From contig DVMB01000062.1 of NCBI GenBank assembly GCA_018715225.1, positions 1-15,303 on the forward strand: DNA of 15,303 bases, given 5' to 3'. Position 1 is the stretch's first letter. Every line of letters begins with the position of its first letter. The notes beneath the pieces were generated by a model, which saw only the letters and a list, made by a program, of their open reading frames with translations, was not told the DNA's origin and did not search any database. This stretch comes from Candidatus Onthoplasma faecigallinarum. GTDB lineage: Bacteria; Bacillota; Clostridia; Christensenellales; UBA1242. Positions 7,838 to 14,485 of the stretch are shown piece by piece. The position numbers and the translations under genes are program-made.

Positions 7838-7864
7838 AAAAAACTAGCATATTGCTAGTTTTTT
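7838..7864. terminator. Bidirectional terminator at the end of the phage leftward operon
   Basis: AAAAAACTAGCA (7838-7849) and TGCTAGTTTTTT (7853-7864) form a 12-bp perfect stem with a 3-base loop. The methylase stop codon (7855-7857) lies inside it. It has T tracts both ways, so it also insulates the phage from tRNA-Leu read-through. Confidence 0.88.
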
Positions 7865-8376
7865 AATGTCAATTTAACTACACTTAAAAAATAGTCAAAA
7901 ACGTCATTTACATTTTTACCACCTTGAACATAACTTTTTAAACGAACACATCCATAACCAGGTATAGAACGAAAATCATACGTTTGTTTAATATTGGAAA
8001 TATTAATCATAACATTAGTCCAATAAGTATGTCTACCATGTATATACACAAAACAATTTTTGTTATATAATCCTAACTTGTTCATTAAAGGAAAATTACG
8101 CACGTTTTCTACTATAAAAGGTTTGCCGGTTTCAATAAATTTATCTATAATAGTAGGCAATAAATCTTTCGTGATTAATGCATATTTAGAAATATTACGA
8201 CGATAATTAGCACGAGAATAATAATTACAAGGAGGAGTCGCAATTAAAACGTCATAATCTTCAAGGTTTACAGTTAACATATCACATACTAAATCACGTT
8301 TTTCTTTAATATCATTATAAACAACATTATTATAATTTAATACTGCACGACCAGCAGCTAAATAAATAACTTTCAT
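7855..8376 (-). CDS. Miniature cytosine-C5 DNA methyltransferase-like protein
   Basis: 173 aa, about half a normal C5 methyltransferase. Motif IV TPPCNYYS has the Pro-Cys pair (P49, C50) that supplies the catalytic thiol; motif VI is PFIVENVRN (E90-N91-V92); GRHTYWTN (114-121) sits where phage enzymes of this kind carry motif VIII. Motif I is poor: KVIYLAAGRAV lacks the FxGxG loop, although YNDI (20-23) resembles motif II. No room remains for a target-recognition domain. It could methylate with relaxed specificity, need a partner, or have lost activity. Start ATG 8376 with AAGGAG four bases upstream. It is 29 bases downstream of rep and last in the operon. A role in protecting phage DNA is inference. 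Confidence 0.75.
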   Translation of the reverse strand: MKVIYLAAGRAVLNYNNVVYNDIKEKRDLVCDMLTVNLEDYDVLIATPPCNYYSRANYRRNISKYALITKDLLPTIIDKFIETGKPFIVENVRNFPLMNKLGLYNKNCFVYIHGRHTYWTNVMINISNIKQTYDFRSIPGYGCVRLKSYVQGGKNVNDVFDYFLSVVKLTLKN

Positions 8377-8405
8377 AATACTCCTTTGTTAAATTTTAAT
8401 AGTTT

Positions 8406-9041
8406 TCATGCAACTTTCTTCGTTCGAGAATATATCAAAACACTTCGCTTTGTTGTCTCTTTTATTGCATGATTAGTAAGTTTTGCAATATATTTTGACA
8501 ATCTTTCTTTTGTAGAATTTTTATCTAACCTTACTCTTTCACCTTTAATAGCTCCATAAGTCCATAAAGAATAATCTATTTTATCAGCTTGTATTACTGC
8601 ATGATAATGCTCTCGACCATTCTTTTTGCCAAAATCTTTATTACCGACAAAAGCTGTATTAAAATTTCCTAAATACCTAGTGACATATCTTCTTCGAGTT
8701 TTTGCACTAGTATTTGATAATGATTCATTTGTAAAGGTTAAAGTTAAGAATAAACAAGGCTTTTCTAACAGTTTTGACATTCGATTTTTTAATCTTTTTA
8801 CTCGTTCATAAGTTGCATGATTAATTTTTTTAGCTTCAATCAATTCATTCGGACAATTTTCCATATAGTATTGAACTAATTGATTTGCCATTTCAATAGA
8901 ATATGTATTTGAATTATCTATATTAATACCATATAATTTTGATACATATTCATTATATAAAGTTTTAGATATTCGCTTTTCAATTTCACATATCCCAGAT
9001 TCTAAAACTTTTGCTTTATATTCATAATTAATTTTAGACAT
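8406..9041 (-). CDS. HUH-endonuclease rolling-circle replication initiator (Rep)
   Basis: Nicks the double-stranded phage origin and links covalently to the 5' end, starting rolling-circle synthesis. All three motifs appear in the 211 aa: motif I FLTLTF (98-103), motif II REHYHAVI with the metal-binding pair H145/H147, and motif III LSKYIAKLTNHA with a single catalytic Tyr (Y184) and K187 three residues later. A conserved WTYGAIKGERV lies between. There is no helicase domain, so a host helicase such as PcrA or Rep would be needed. Start ATG 9041 has only AGG six bases before it. The gene follows the hairpin-rich non-coding region, its likely target. It is related in type to phage/plasmid Y1 Rep proteins rather than to M13 pII. 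Confidence 0.88.
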   Translation of the reverse strand: MSKINYEYKAKVLESGICEIEKRISKTLYNEYVSKLYGINIDNSNTYSIEMANQLVQYYMENCPNELIEAKKINHATYERVKRLKNRMSKLLEKPCLFLTLTFTNESLSNTSAKTRRRYVTRYLGNFNTAFVGNKDFGKKNGREHYHAVIQADKIDYSLWTYGAIKGERVRLDKNSTKERLSKYIAKLTNHAIKETTKRSVLIYSRTKKVA

Positions 9042-9084
9042 AATTAACCTAACTTTTTTTATTAAAATAAATAAGTTTTAAGTA

Positions 9085-9168
9085 TAGGGTCTATGCCTAG
9101 GACGTGCACCTTATCAAGAAAAGGGTGCACGTCATTAGGGGCTGTCGCCCCTTGTAAAGCAAACCCTA
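9085..9168. repeat. Nested inverted repeats (branched hairpin)
   Basis: TAGGGT (9085-9090) pairs with ACCCTA (9163-9168), enclosing two hairpins: GACGTGCACC (9101-9110) with GGTGCACGTC (9124-9133), extended by CCTA (9096-9099)/TAGG (9136-9139) across a small bulge, and GGGGC (9138-9142)/GCCCC (9147-9151). The last two overlap by two bases, so they may be alternatives. Best candidate for the Rep target or packaging signal. Confidence 0.75.
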
Positions 9169-9203
9169 CACAAGAAGCAAATAATTAAAACGTTAATAAC
9201 CCC

Positions 9204-9223
9204 CTGCAAGAATACTCTTGCAG
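9204..9223. repeat. Short perfect hairpin
   Basis: CTGCAAGA (9204-9211) and TCTTGCAG (9216-9223), 8 bp with loop ATAC. No T tract follows on either strand, so it is not a normal terminator. Confidence 0.8.
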
Positions 9224-9250
9224 TGAGTTCAAACATTATAATTACATATC

Positions 9251-9308
9251 GTTGTCAAGGGGTGAACATAATCGCTACGCTTTTATCCTTCCCCTATTCC
9301 TTGACAAC
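9251..9308. repeat. Long-loop inverted repeat GTTGTCAAGG
   Basis: GTTGTCAAGG (9251-9260) and CCTTGACAAC (9299-9308), a perfect 10-bp pair with a 38-base loop. The loop can add a GGGG/CCCC pairing. It ends on the stop codon of the 114-aa gene. It may be a replication signal or a Rep-binding pair. Confidence 0.75.
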
Positions 9309-9652
9309 TAAATAATAAGAACAAACTTTAAAAAATAGAAAATATAAGATAAACAATTAAAAAGTTGAAAACATAACCAAACTAAAAAATTAAAAATTGA
9401 CATGATACTATTTAGAAAATTTTTTAAAAAATCAAACAAACCCCAATCACCATTAATACTAAACATATTAACATCACCAATAAACTCAATTTGGGGTACA
9501 TTTTGTATATAATTTAAAAATGCAGAAAAACTAATATTACTACCGCCAAAAACTATACGAATAACTGAAATAACTAATATAATACATAAAATAATAATTA
9601 ACACAGAACCTAAAATTTTAAGACCATCACCAGCACCTTTCATTCTATTCAT
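9308..9652 (-). CDS. Small phage membrane protein, pVI-like candidate
   Basis: 114 aa with three hydrophobic segments: about residues 12-33 (ILGSVLIIILCIILVISVIR), a middle one near 70-90 and a C-terminal one. ATG at 9652 has AGGTGG eight bases upstream, inside the end of the pIII-like gene; the GTG at 9664 would sit in that site and is rejected. The gene follows the pIII-like gene with a one-base gap, as pVI follows pIII in Ff phages, and the size (pVI is 112 aa) and three segments fit. pVI caps the virion end together with pIII. Sequence similarity to pVI cannot be shown by eye, and the 117-aa protein upstream is the rival candidate. Confidence 0.7.
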   Translation of the reverse strand: MNRMKGAGDGLKILGSVLIIILCIILVISVIRIVFGGSNISFSAFLNYIQNVPQIEFIGDVNMFSINGDWGLFDFLKNFLNSIMSIFNFLVWLCFQLFNCLSYIFYFLKFVLII

Positions 9653-9653
9653 A

Positions 9654-11927
9654 TTACTTACCACCTAAAAACAATTTAATAATAAAGATTATTATAGCGA
9701 GAGTAAACAAACCAGAAATAAATGCTAATAAATTAACACCTAATATATCAAAATTTAAAAGACTGGTAAAAGCCGAAATTGGAGCATCAAGAACAGAACC
9801 AATTAAATTAGTAAATGTATATGCATTGCTGTCATTTATACCTTCATTATAACCATTATAATAACCAGTATCATATCCTGTATTATAGCCATTGGTAGAA
9901 CCTTCTTTATTGCCGTCATAATAACCTTTATCATAAGCAATAGAATAATCAGCACTAAACGCTAAACCAATATTTGAAACATCAGGATTTAAAATGAGTA
10001 CATCAATGGAACGAATATAATCGCTAGAATAGACAGTTAAATCAATATAATCAAAATAATCATCAGCCATATTGAATGAATAACTAGTATTATTTGAAAA
10101 ATTCACTATAACAGCATTACCAAATTGAAAATATAATGGAACCAATGAAGAATAAGTACGAACACTAATTGGGTTGTCAAAAGAAATTCTATAACCAATT
10201 TGCAATGTATCATTTTCAGCTAAAAAATCATAGACTTCAGTAGAATCGAGAACGAAACCACCATTATAAGAATCAACGCCTGTATATTCAGTCAAAGATC
10301 CACTATATAGATTAGACAAAGGACTATCAATCAATAGACCGGAACTATCTGCCTCATAAAACGCAATTGAAGAATAAGTAAAAGCACCATATCCTATATA
10401 ATCACTAATAGTATCACTAGCACCAGATTCATATCCGTCATCATAACCAGTGTTATAACCATCATTATTACCAGTATCATAACCTATATCATAACCTTCA
10501 TTATAACCAGCATTATTGCCATCATTATAACCATTATCATAACCAAAAGAATAATAAGGAATAGAAGAAACATAAGAATCGCAAAAAGCATAACCATCAA
10601 AAACAAATACATAAGTAAGATCTAATGAAGAAGATTTAGACCATGTAATGGGATGCCAAACATGAGAAGATTTATCTAAAATATATTGTTCATCACCACA
10701 TGAATAAAAGACACTATATCCGTCAGACCAAATATATTGAGAATCAAATTCAGTCAAACCACCCCAAGAAATACTATTCCATGTTTTAGTAGTTTTATCT
10801 AAAATATATTGTTCATTAAAATTTGAATAATAAATATTAGTACCATCAGTCCAAATAGAAGAACCATTAAAATTGGATAAATTCCAAGTAATAGGAGTCA
10901 TAGTATAATCAGTGGTATCAAATATATAATGATTTGTACCACTTGAATAGTAAACATCACTACCATCAGACCAAAAATTCCAACCATAAAAATAACCATC
11001 AACATTTAATGAAATTGGATCCCATTCCATAGTTGATCTATTTAAAACGAAACCACTACCTAAAAAACAATAGTAGTTAGTACCATCACCAAATATATAA
11101 CTAGAATCTAAACCTGCAATATTCCAAGAAATGATATTCCAAGTGAAATTATCAAAATCAAATACATATTGATAGGATCCGTCAGAATGAAAAAGATTGA
11201 AACCATCTGTCCAAAGTTGACTAGACGAAAACATATCTACATTAATAGAATAAGGTATCCACTTATAAACATCAAAATTATTTTGAGAATAATAAGGAGT
11301 AGCAGTAGAACCATATTCAAGTTTGCACCAATCAACTACACAAGAATAACTAGAAGCAGTATTAACTGAAAAGTCTAAATAATAAACTAATTGCAAAGTA
11401 CTTGTTAATTTAGGCACATCAACTGAAAAACTATGTATACCAGGTTCACTAATAACAATATTTTTATAACTATTCCAAGTATTACTCCTTAACCACAATC
11501 TAACAGGCTGTGTTAATTCAAGAATATTAATAGACAAAGAAAAAGTACAATCAGTTACATAAATTAAAGGACAACTAACATATTGACAAATACCTGAATC
11601 TCTAGTAGTTCCAGCTATTAAAATTCCATTATTATGAGAACTTACAACCGAATCATAACGAAGACCTTTCCAATTATCAAAACCATAAACAATACCAGTA
11701 TAACTGTCTTTACCATTAGAATTAAGTTTAAAATCTCCATTCTCTAATAAATTTTCATTCCTTGGAAGAAGAGCAGTTGTATCAGACATGGAAGTATTAG
11801 AAGAAGCATAAGCAGTTAAAGAATTTGATAAAATAGAAATAAAAGGCATCAAAAGAAAAATGCCTACACAAAGCAAACTAACCAATATAATTATAATCTT
11901 TGATTTTTTAACGCTATTATTAATCAT
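9654..11927 (-). CDS. pIII-like adsorption protein with kelch-like propeller and GYxx repeats
   Basis: 757 aa, the largest phage protein, by position and layout the receptor-binding minor coat protein. A signal peptide comes first (KK at 7-8, hydrophobic 11-30, cleavage near AYA-SS at 41). A jelly-roll or CBM-like domain (about 56-212) begins LLENGDF and ends WCKLEYGSTATPY, an ending also seen in phage tail proteins. Residues about 221-450 hold repeats of about 40 residues, each with W(S/T)DG then (Q)YILD and W..ISW, suggesting a five- or six-bladed kelch-like propeller. Ten GYxx units follow (462-501), then a globular domain (503-663), eight more units (668-699) and one membrane anchor (733-753) with K751 and K757. 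M13 pIII likewise has two Gly-rich linkers and a C-terminal anchor. No sequence match is claimed. Start ATG 11927, 8-base overlap with the gene upstream. Confidence 0.85.
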   Translation of the reverse strand: MINNSVKKSKIIIILVSLLCVGIFLLMPFISILSNSLTAYASSNTSMSDTTALLPRNENLLENGDFKLNSNGKDSYTGIVYGFDNWKGLRYDSVVSSHNNGILIAGTTRDSGICQYVSCPLIYVTDCTFSLSINILELTQPVRLWLRSNTWNSYKNIVISEPGIHSFSVDVPKLTSTLQLVYYLDFSVNTASSYSCVVDWCKLEYGSTATPYYSQNNFDVYKWIPYSINVDMFSSSQLWTDGFNLFHSDGSYQYVFDFDNFTWNIISWNIAGLDSSYIFGDGTNYYCFLGSGFVLNRSTMEWDPISLNVDGYFYGWNFWSDGSDVYYSSGTNHYIFDTTDYTMTPITWNLSNFNGSSIWTDGTNIYYSNFNEQYILDKTTKTWNSISWGGLTEFDSQYIWSDGYSVFYSCGDEQYILDKSSHVWHPITWSKSSSLDLTYVFVFDGYAFCDSYVSSIPYYSFGYDNGYNDGNNAGYNEGYDIGYDTGNNDGYNTGYDDGYESGASDTISDYIGYGAFTYSSIAFYEADSSGLLIDSPLSNLYSGSLTEYTGVDSYNGGFVLDSTEVYDFLAENDTLQIGYRISFDNPISVRTYSSLVPLYFQFGNAVIVNFSNNTSYSFNMADDYFDYIDLTVYSSDYIRSIDVLILNPDVSNIGLAFSADYSIAYDKGYYDGNKEGSTNGYNTGYDTGYYNGYNEGINDSNAYTFTNLIGSVLDAPISAFTSLLNFDILGVNLLAFISGLFTLAIIIFIIKLFLGGK
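9831..9926 (-). repeat. GYxx coding repeat, second block
   Basis: Eight imperfect 12-base units encoding Gly-Tyr/Asn-x-x tetrapeptides (residues 668-699 of the pIII-like protein), just before the C-terminal anchor. Likely a flexible linker, prone to length change by slippage. Confidence 0.85.
10425..10544 (-). repeat. GYxx coding repeat, first block
   Basis: Ten 12-base units encoding mainly GYDx/GYNx (residues 462-501), between the propeller and the next domain. Units are more alike than those of the second block. Confidence 0.88.
10578..11267 (-). repeat. Kelch-like ~40-residue protein repeat array
   Basis: W(S/T)DG or FGDG recur at residues 239, 279, 319, 359 and 400, with a worn sixth near 441. 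Spacing is 40-41 residues. Each unit has aromatic strands suited to a beta-propeller blade. Confidence 0.75.
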
Positions 11928-12273
11928 TTTTACCCCCTACAATTCCTTCCATCCAAGTATGAGCTAGACGAACAATAAATAGTAAAACATCAACTGCCAA
12001 ATGAACTATCCAACAAATAATGAAATATGATAGGATCATCAATATACCAGTACCATTGAATAGTGGAATGATACCAGTAGCACCAAATATAGAGTTAAGA
12101 CTTGTAAAGACGATATTATTAGTAAATAGATCAAAACCTGCAAATGTAAAAATATTGCCAATATCTAGTGTCCCAAATCTAGCCCAATAAATAATAGAAA
12201 AAATCAATGGTAACATGTAAATCAAATACCAAAATATATTATCAAACAAACATTTAATCGTTCTTTTTCTCAT
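11920..12273 (-). CDS. Phage membrane protein, 117 aa
   Basis: Three hydrophobic stretches (about 10-28 FWYLIYMLPLIFSIIYW, a weaker middle one 38-60 and 75-98 ILMILSYFIICWIVHLAVDV), with basic residues at the N-terminus (MRKRTIK). ATG at 12273 has GAGG six bases upstream; a GTG four codons earlier is rejected because it overlaps that site. It overlaps the end of the Zot gene by 20 bases and the pIII-like gene by 8. It lies between pI-like and pIII-like genes, where an assembly or cap protein is expected, so a pVI-type or assembly role is possible. Family not recognised. Confidence 0.75.
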   Translation of the reverse strand: MRKRTIKCLFDNIFWYLIYMLPLIFSIIYWARFGTLDIGNIFTFAGFDLFTNNIVFTSLNSIFGATGIIPLFNGTGILMILSYFIICWIVHLAVDVLLFIVRLAHTWMEGIVGGKND

Positions 12274-13084
12274 TTTGAACCTCACTAATTGATTTCCTAA
12301 AACTTAAAATTTTTCTAGCTTTTAAGTCTTGTGTTTGTAAATTATTTTTAACAATTGTCTTTTCAACTGGCAAACTATCAGTCAAAAAACTATAACAATA
12401 GCAATCGAAATATTTCCAATTTCGCTTTGAAATAAATACTTTCTTTAACTTTTCTTCAACGTCTTTATCTTGTACGTTTATAACTGAATTGTCATCACTA
12501 TATCGATTTTCTTCAACATAAGCTATAAGAAAGAAAGGTATCCATTTCACCAAGTGATGAACATAAATATAATTAGATAAACAACGTTTTATAGAATAGT
12601 GTAAATCATTAATACATTGAGTATCATAAACAATTACACCACCTTTTGTTTCGTGTCCAATTAATTTATTGAATAGTAAAAGTCTTTGATTTATGTCCAT
12701 ATCTCTTATTAATTGACTATCAGCAACCAAAGAAGCTTCTTGACAATAAATTACTGAACCATAAACAAATCGTTTTTTTCTTAATAACAAGTCGTCAGTT
12801 AATGGCACATAAGGACATGCAAGCGGTACATTTGAATACAACAATGGCAATTCCTTTAAAGGTCGATGGAATAATTTTCTAAAAAAGTTTATAAATTTGA
12901 CTTTTCGAACTCTTGCTTTATATTCACTACGAACAATAGCAACTGACAATGTAGATTTACCACACTTCACTCCACCATTAACTAAACATAATGAACCAAT
13001 CTTTGCGACCTTAAATTGTTTCATAAATTTTGCAACAAAGAATAAGGCAACAGCTATTAAGATAAACCAAATTAAATATTTCAT
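12254..13084 (-). CDS. Zot/pI-type filamentous phage assembly ATPase
   Basis: Inner-membrane motor that extrudes the virion. A membrane segment at residues 3-20 precedes Walker A GGVKCGKST (37-45). The rest follows the Zot pattern: hydrophobic strand VIYCQEAS (111-118) where Walker B belongs, LIGHETKGGVIVYDTQ (141-156) equivalent to the family's H-x-G...TQ block, and ISK after. Walker B has Gln at 115 where Asp is usual, keeping only E116. The 276 aa are shorter than M13 pI (348) and the membrane segment is N-terminal rather than near residue 250. No ribosome site stands before ATG 13084, which follows the coat terminator by about 14 bases, so expression is probably low, as for pI in Ff phages. 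Confidence 0.88.
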   Translation of the reverse strand: MKYLIWFILIAVALFFVAKFMKQFKVAKIGSLCLVNGGVKCGKSTLSVAIVRSEYKARVRKVKFINFFRKLFHRPLKELPLLYSNVPLACPYVPLTDDLLLRKKRFVYGSVIYCQEASLVADSQLIRDMDINQRLLLFNKLIGHETKGGVIVYDTQCINDLHYSIKRCLSNYIYVHHLVKWIPFFLIAYVEENRYSDDNSVINVQDKDVEEKLKKVFISKRNWKYFDCYCYSFLTDSLPVEKTIVKNNLQTQDLKARKILSFRKSISEVQNEKKND

Positions 13085-13107
13085 AAATTATCTAAACGAA
13101 AATAAAA

Positions 13108-13125
13108 AGGGAGCAAAAGCTCCCT
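13108..13125 (-). terminator. Central terminator after the major coat gene
   Basis: AGGGAGC and GCTCCCT (13108-13114, 13119-13125) form a 7-bp stem with a 4-base loop. On the minus strand TTTTT ATTTT follows. It lies 5 bases after the coat stop and 23 before the Zot ATG, as the central terminator of Ff phages follows gene VIII. Read-through would feed zot and pIII. Confidence 0.88.
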
Positions 13126-13129
13126 AATC

Positions 13130-13378
13130 TTATCTATTGCGAGAGCCTAAACTTGTTAGGAATTGAAGAACCCAACGAGACAAACCAATAGCAAGTGAAA
13201 TTCCAGCAAATACAACAATCATTATACCGAAAGTTGACAATTCGCTACCACTTTCAGTAGTTGTAAAGAAAATAGCTTTTACTAATTCTGTCAAACCACT
13301 ACCAATACCAGTAGCAATACCTGTGATACCAGATACTAGAATTTCGATAATTGAACTAACAATCGCAGTCCCTTCCAT
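13130..13378 (-). CDS. Major coat protein candidate (pVIII-like)
   Basis: 82 aa with two hydrophobic stretches: 5-26 (AIVSSIIEILVSGITG...) and 54-75 (FGIMIVVFAGISLAIGLSRW), ending in basic GSRNR. Acidic residues (E31, E42, E46) stand between them. A basic C-terminal tail that can touch DNA after a membrane helix is the pVIII plan, although the N-terminus lacks the basic signal peptide of M13 pVIII. ATG 13378 has GGAG ten bases upstream, and its start overlaps the end of the 50-aa gene by 23 bases. A strong terminator follows directly. It has the right neighbours for the coat gene: tiny proteins before and zot after. Assignment is by pattern and position. Confidence 0.8.
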   Translation of the reverse strand: MEGTAIVSSIIEILVSGITGIATGIGSGLTELVKAIFFTTTESGSELSTFGIMIVVFAGISLAIGLSRWVLQFLTSLGSRNR

Positions 13379-13508
13379 TTTCGTTATTCTCCTTTTTTTC
13401 AGATTTTGCCTTTTTTCGTTCTTTAACTACTCTAACAATTTGAATAGTTTGATAAGTGGCAAAAGCAATCAAACCACCAATCAACAAAAACCCTATTATA
13501 CCAGACAT
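13356..13508 (-). CDS. 50-aa membrane protein, pVII/pIX-like candidate
   Basis: A short N-terminal membrane helix (MSGIIGFLLIGGLIAFAT, 1-18) then a basic tail (VKERKKAKSEKK, 28-39), ending DCDC. ATG 13508 has AGGTAGG upstream, which overlaps the stop of the 45-aa gene. Its last 23 bases overlap the coat gene. Size and place just before the coat candidate match the tip proteins pVII (33 aa) and pIX (32 aa) of Ff phages. It may instead be a coat variant or an assembly helper. It is short enough to be missed by usual annotation. Confidence 0.75.
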   Translation of the reverse strand: MSGIIGFLLIGGLIAFATYQTIQIVRVVKERKKAKSEKKENNENGRDCDC

Positions 13509-13514
13509 TTTAAC

Positions 13515-13652
13515 CTACCTTTTAATTTGATTTTTTGCTTGTTTTTTTGCATCTCGAATTCTTTTGATTGAAGAATAACAAACAATTCCAAGCACTAAAC
13601 CAAAAAATATATTTAGTATTGAATTCGTAATCAACAATATATTAACTAACAT
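13515..13652 (-). CDS. 45-aa membrane protein, pVII/pIX-like candidate
   Basis: One hydrophobic helix (about 3-26, NILLITNSILNIFFGLVLG) and a basic C-terminal tail (SIKRIRDAKKQAKNQIKR, 28-45). ATG 13652 has AGGTG six bases upstream, placed over the stop codon of the 85-aa gene (8-base gap between genes). It and the 50-aa protein form a pair of tiny single-helix proteins before the coat gene, in the order seen for pVII and pIX. Function by position only. Confidence 0.72.
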   Translation of the reverse strand: MLVNILLITNSILNIFFGLVLGIVCYSSIKRIRDAKKQAKNQIKR

Positions 13653-13660
13653 ATAGACAC

Positions 13661-13918
13661 CTATTTAACCTTTTTAATATCAACAAGTTTTATAAATTGA
13701 CTACCAAATTCTTGTGTGTATTCAACTTCTATTTCGTCAAACACTTTAAAACTAGACAAATCATAAGTACCGACATAATCGCTCAAGGCGAATAACTTAT
13801 GAACCTTTGCTTTTTGCAATGAAGATGTATCAAATAACACATCTACTGACAAAAACTTACCTGTTCCGTCTTTTTTGTCTCCCGAAAAACCACTTAATAA
13901 AATACCTTTAATTTTCAT
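13661..13918 (-). CDS. Putative ssDNA-binding protein (pV-like)
   Basis: 85 aa with no membrane segment; alternating hydrophobic and charged residues suggest a small beta-barrel (KIKGILLSGF, KFLSVDVLF, FDEIEVEY, SQFIKLVDI). M13 pV, which coats the ssDNA before packaging, has 87 aa and is also a beta protein at the head of the structural genes. The sequence is not recognisable as pV, so this rests on size, fold guess and position. It is first in the leftward block, with AAGGAG five bases before ATG 13918. Confidence 0.6.
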   Translation of the reverse strand: MKIKGILLSGFSGDKKDGTGKFLSVDVLFDTSSLQKAKVHKLFALSDYVGTYDLSSFKVFDEIEVEYTQEFGSQFIKLVDIKKVK

Positions 13919-14149
13919 AATCTCTCCTTAATAAATAAATTTTTTTGCAATACTTAAATATCGTGGCCTTTGATATTCTTTCTTGCTGGTATAGAAAGCG
14001 TCAGTCGATTAACGCATATCTATCATAAATATAAAGTAACTTTATATTTACAATAAGTATATATAAAGAAAACATATATGTCAAACAAATTTTATAAAGA
14101 ATATTGATTTTTTTATAAATTTTCTTAATATTTTTATAGGAGACAATAT
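13919..14149. promoter_or_regulatory. Divergent control region of the provirus
   Basis: 231 bases between the leftward structural block and the rightward repressor. It holds the 25-bp palindrome 14026-14050 and a second palindrome ACATATATGT (14072-14081). On the minus strand TTGTAA (about 14048-14053) and TATTTA 16 bases later could form the leftward promoter across the palindrome. For the repressor, TTGATT (14104-14109), a 16-bp spacer and TAATAT (14126-14131) precede AGGAG. Confidence 0.6.
14026..14050. promoter_or_regulatory. Perfect 25-bp palindrome, candidate repressor operator
   Basis: TAAATATAAAGT (14026-14037), centre A (14038), ACTTTATATTTA (14039-14050): 12-bp arms without a mismatch. 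It lies about 100 bases before the HTH repressor and overlaps the likely leftward promoter, so binding would shut off the phage block. Confidence 0.7.
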
Positions 14150-14485
14150 ATGAATCTAAAATCAATAAGAAAACAAAGAAAGTTAAGACAAGAAGATCTC
14201 GCAAATTATTTGAATATAAAACAAGCAACATATAGTGGATATGAAAGTGGGAAATACGAACCTAATATTGAAACATTAATTAAACTTGCCGATTATTTTC
14301 ATACAAGTATTGATAATCTTGTAAGAGAAGATAAAGAAAATATAAATACGATACAAAAAATAAAAAACAATAACCTAATAAATATGATAAACCAGTTGAA
14401 CGAATACAATCTAATGAAAGTAGAAGGTTATGTCGAAAACATGCTAGAAGAACAAAACAAAAAAGGAGAGAGATATAACAAATGA
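14150..14485 (+). CDS. Cro/CI-type HTH repressor
   Basis: 111 aa. Residues 1-58 form a classic HTH_3 domain (IRKQRKLRQEDLANYLNI, with the recognition helix near KQATYSGYE, then YEPNIETLIKLADYF and TSIDNLV). The rest is a helical, charged tail (about 70-105) that may dimerise; there is no LexA-like peptidase domain, so SOS self-cleavage is unlikely. ATG 14150 has AGGAG seven bases upstream. It is divergent from the structural block and upstream of integrase, the normal place of a lysogeny regulator. The palindrome at 14026-14050 is its best operator. Confidence 0.9.
   Translation: MNLKSIRKQRKLRQEDLANYLNIKQATYSGYESGKYEPNIETLIKLADYFHTSIDNLVREDKENINTIQKIKNNNLINMINQLNEYNLMKVEGYVENMLEEQNKKGERYNK

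Larger units (their letters stand above)
9042..9307. other. Non-coding replication/packaging region of the provirus
   Basis: The only long gap in the leftward block, 266 bases with no credible gene. It holds at least four inverted repeats, annotated separately, a concentration typical of filamentous-phage intergenic regions that carry the plus- and minus-strand origins and the packaging hairpin. A -10-like TATACT on the minus strand near 9080-9085 may start rep mRNA. Which hairpin does which job, and the nick site, cannot be told from sequence alone. Confidence 0.75.

Noticed and set aside
9131..9235. 32-codon minus-strand frame in the non-coding phage region
   Set aside because: Overlaps two hairpins, lacks a ribosome site, and its codons follow the palindromes.
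10425..10544. CRISPR-like short regular repeats
   Set aside because: Units are 12 bases with no spacers and encode a GYxx tetrapeptide in frame.
12897..13571. Plus-strand frames over zot and the small coat genes
   Set aside because: Antisense to well-supported minus-strand genes with ribosome sites.
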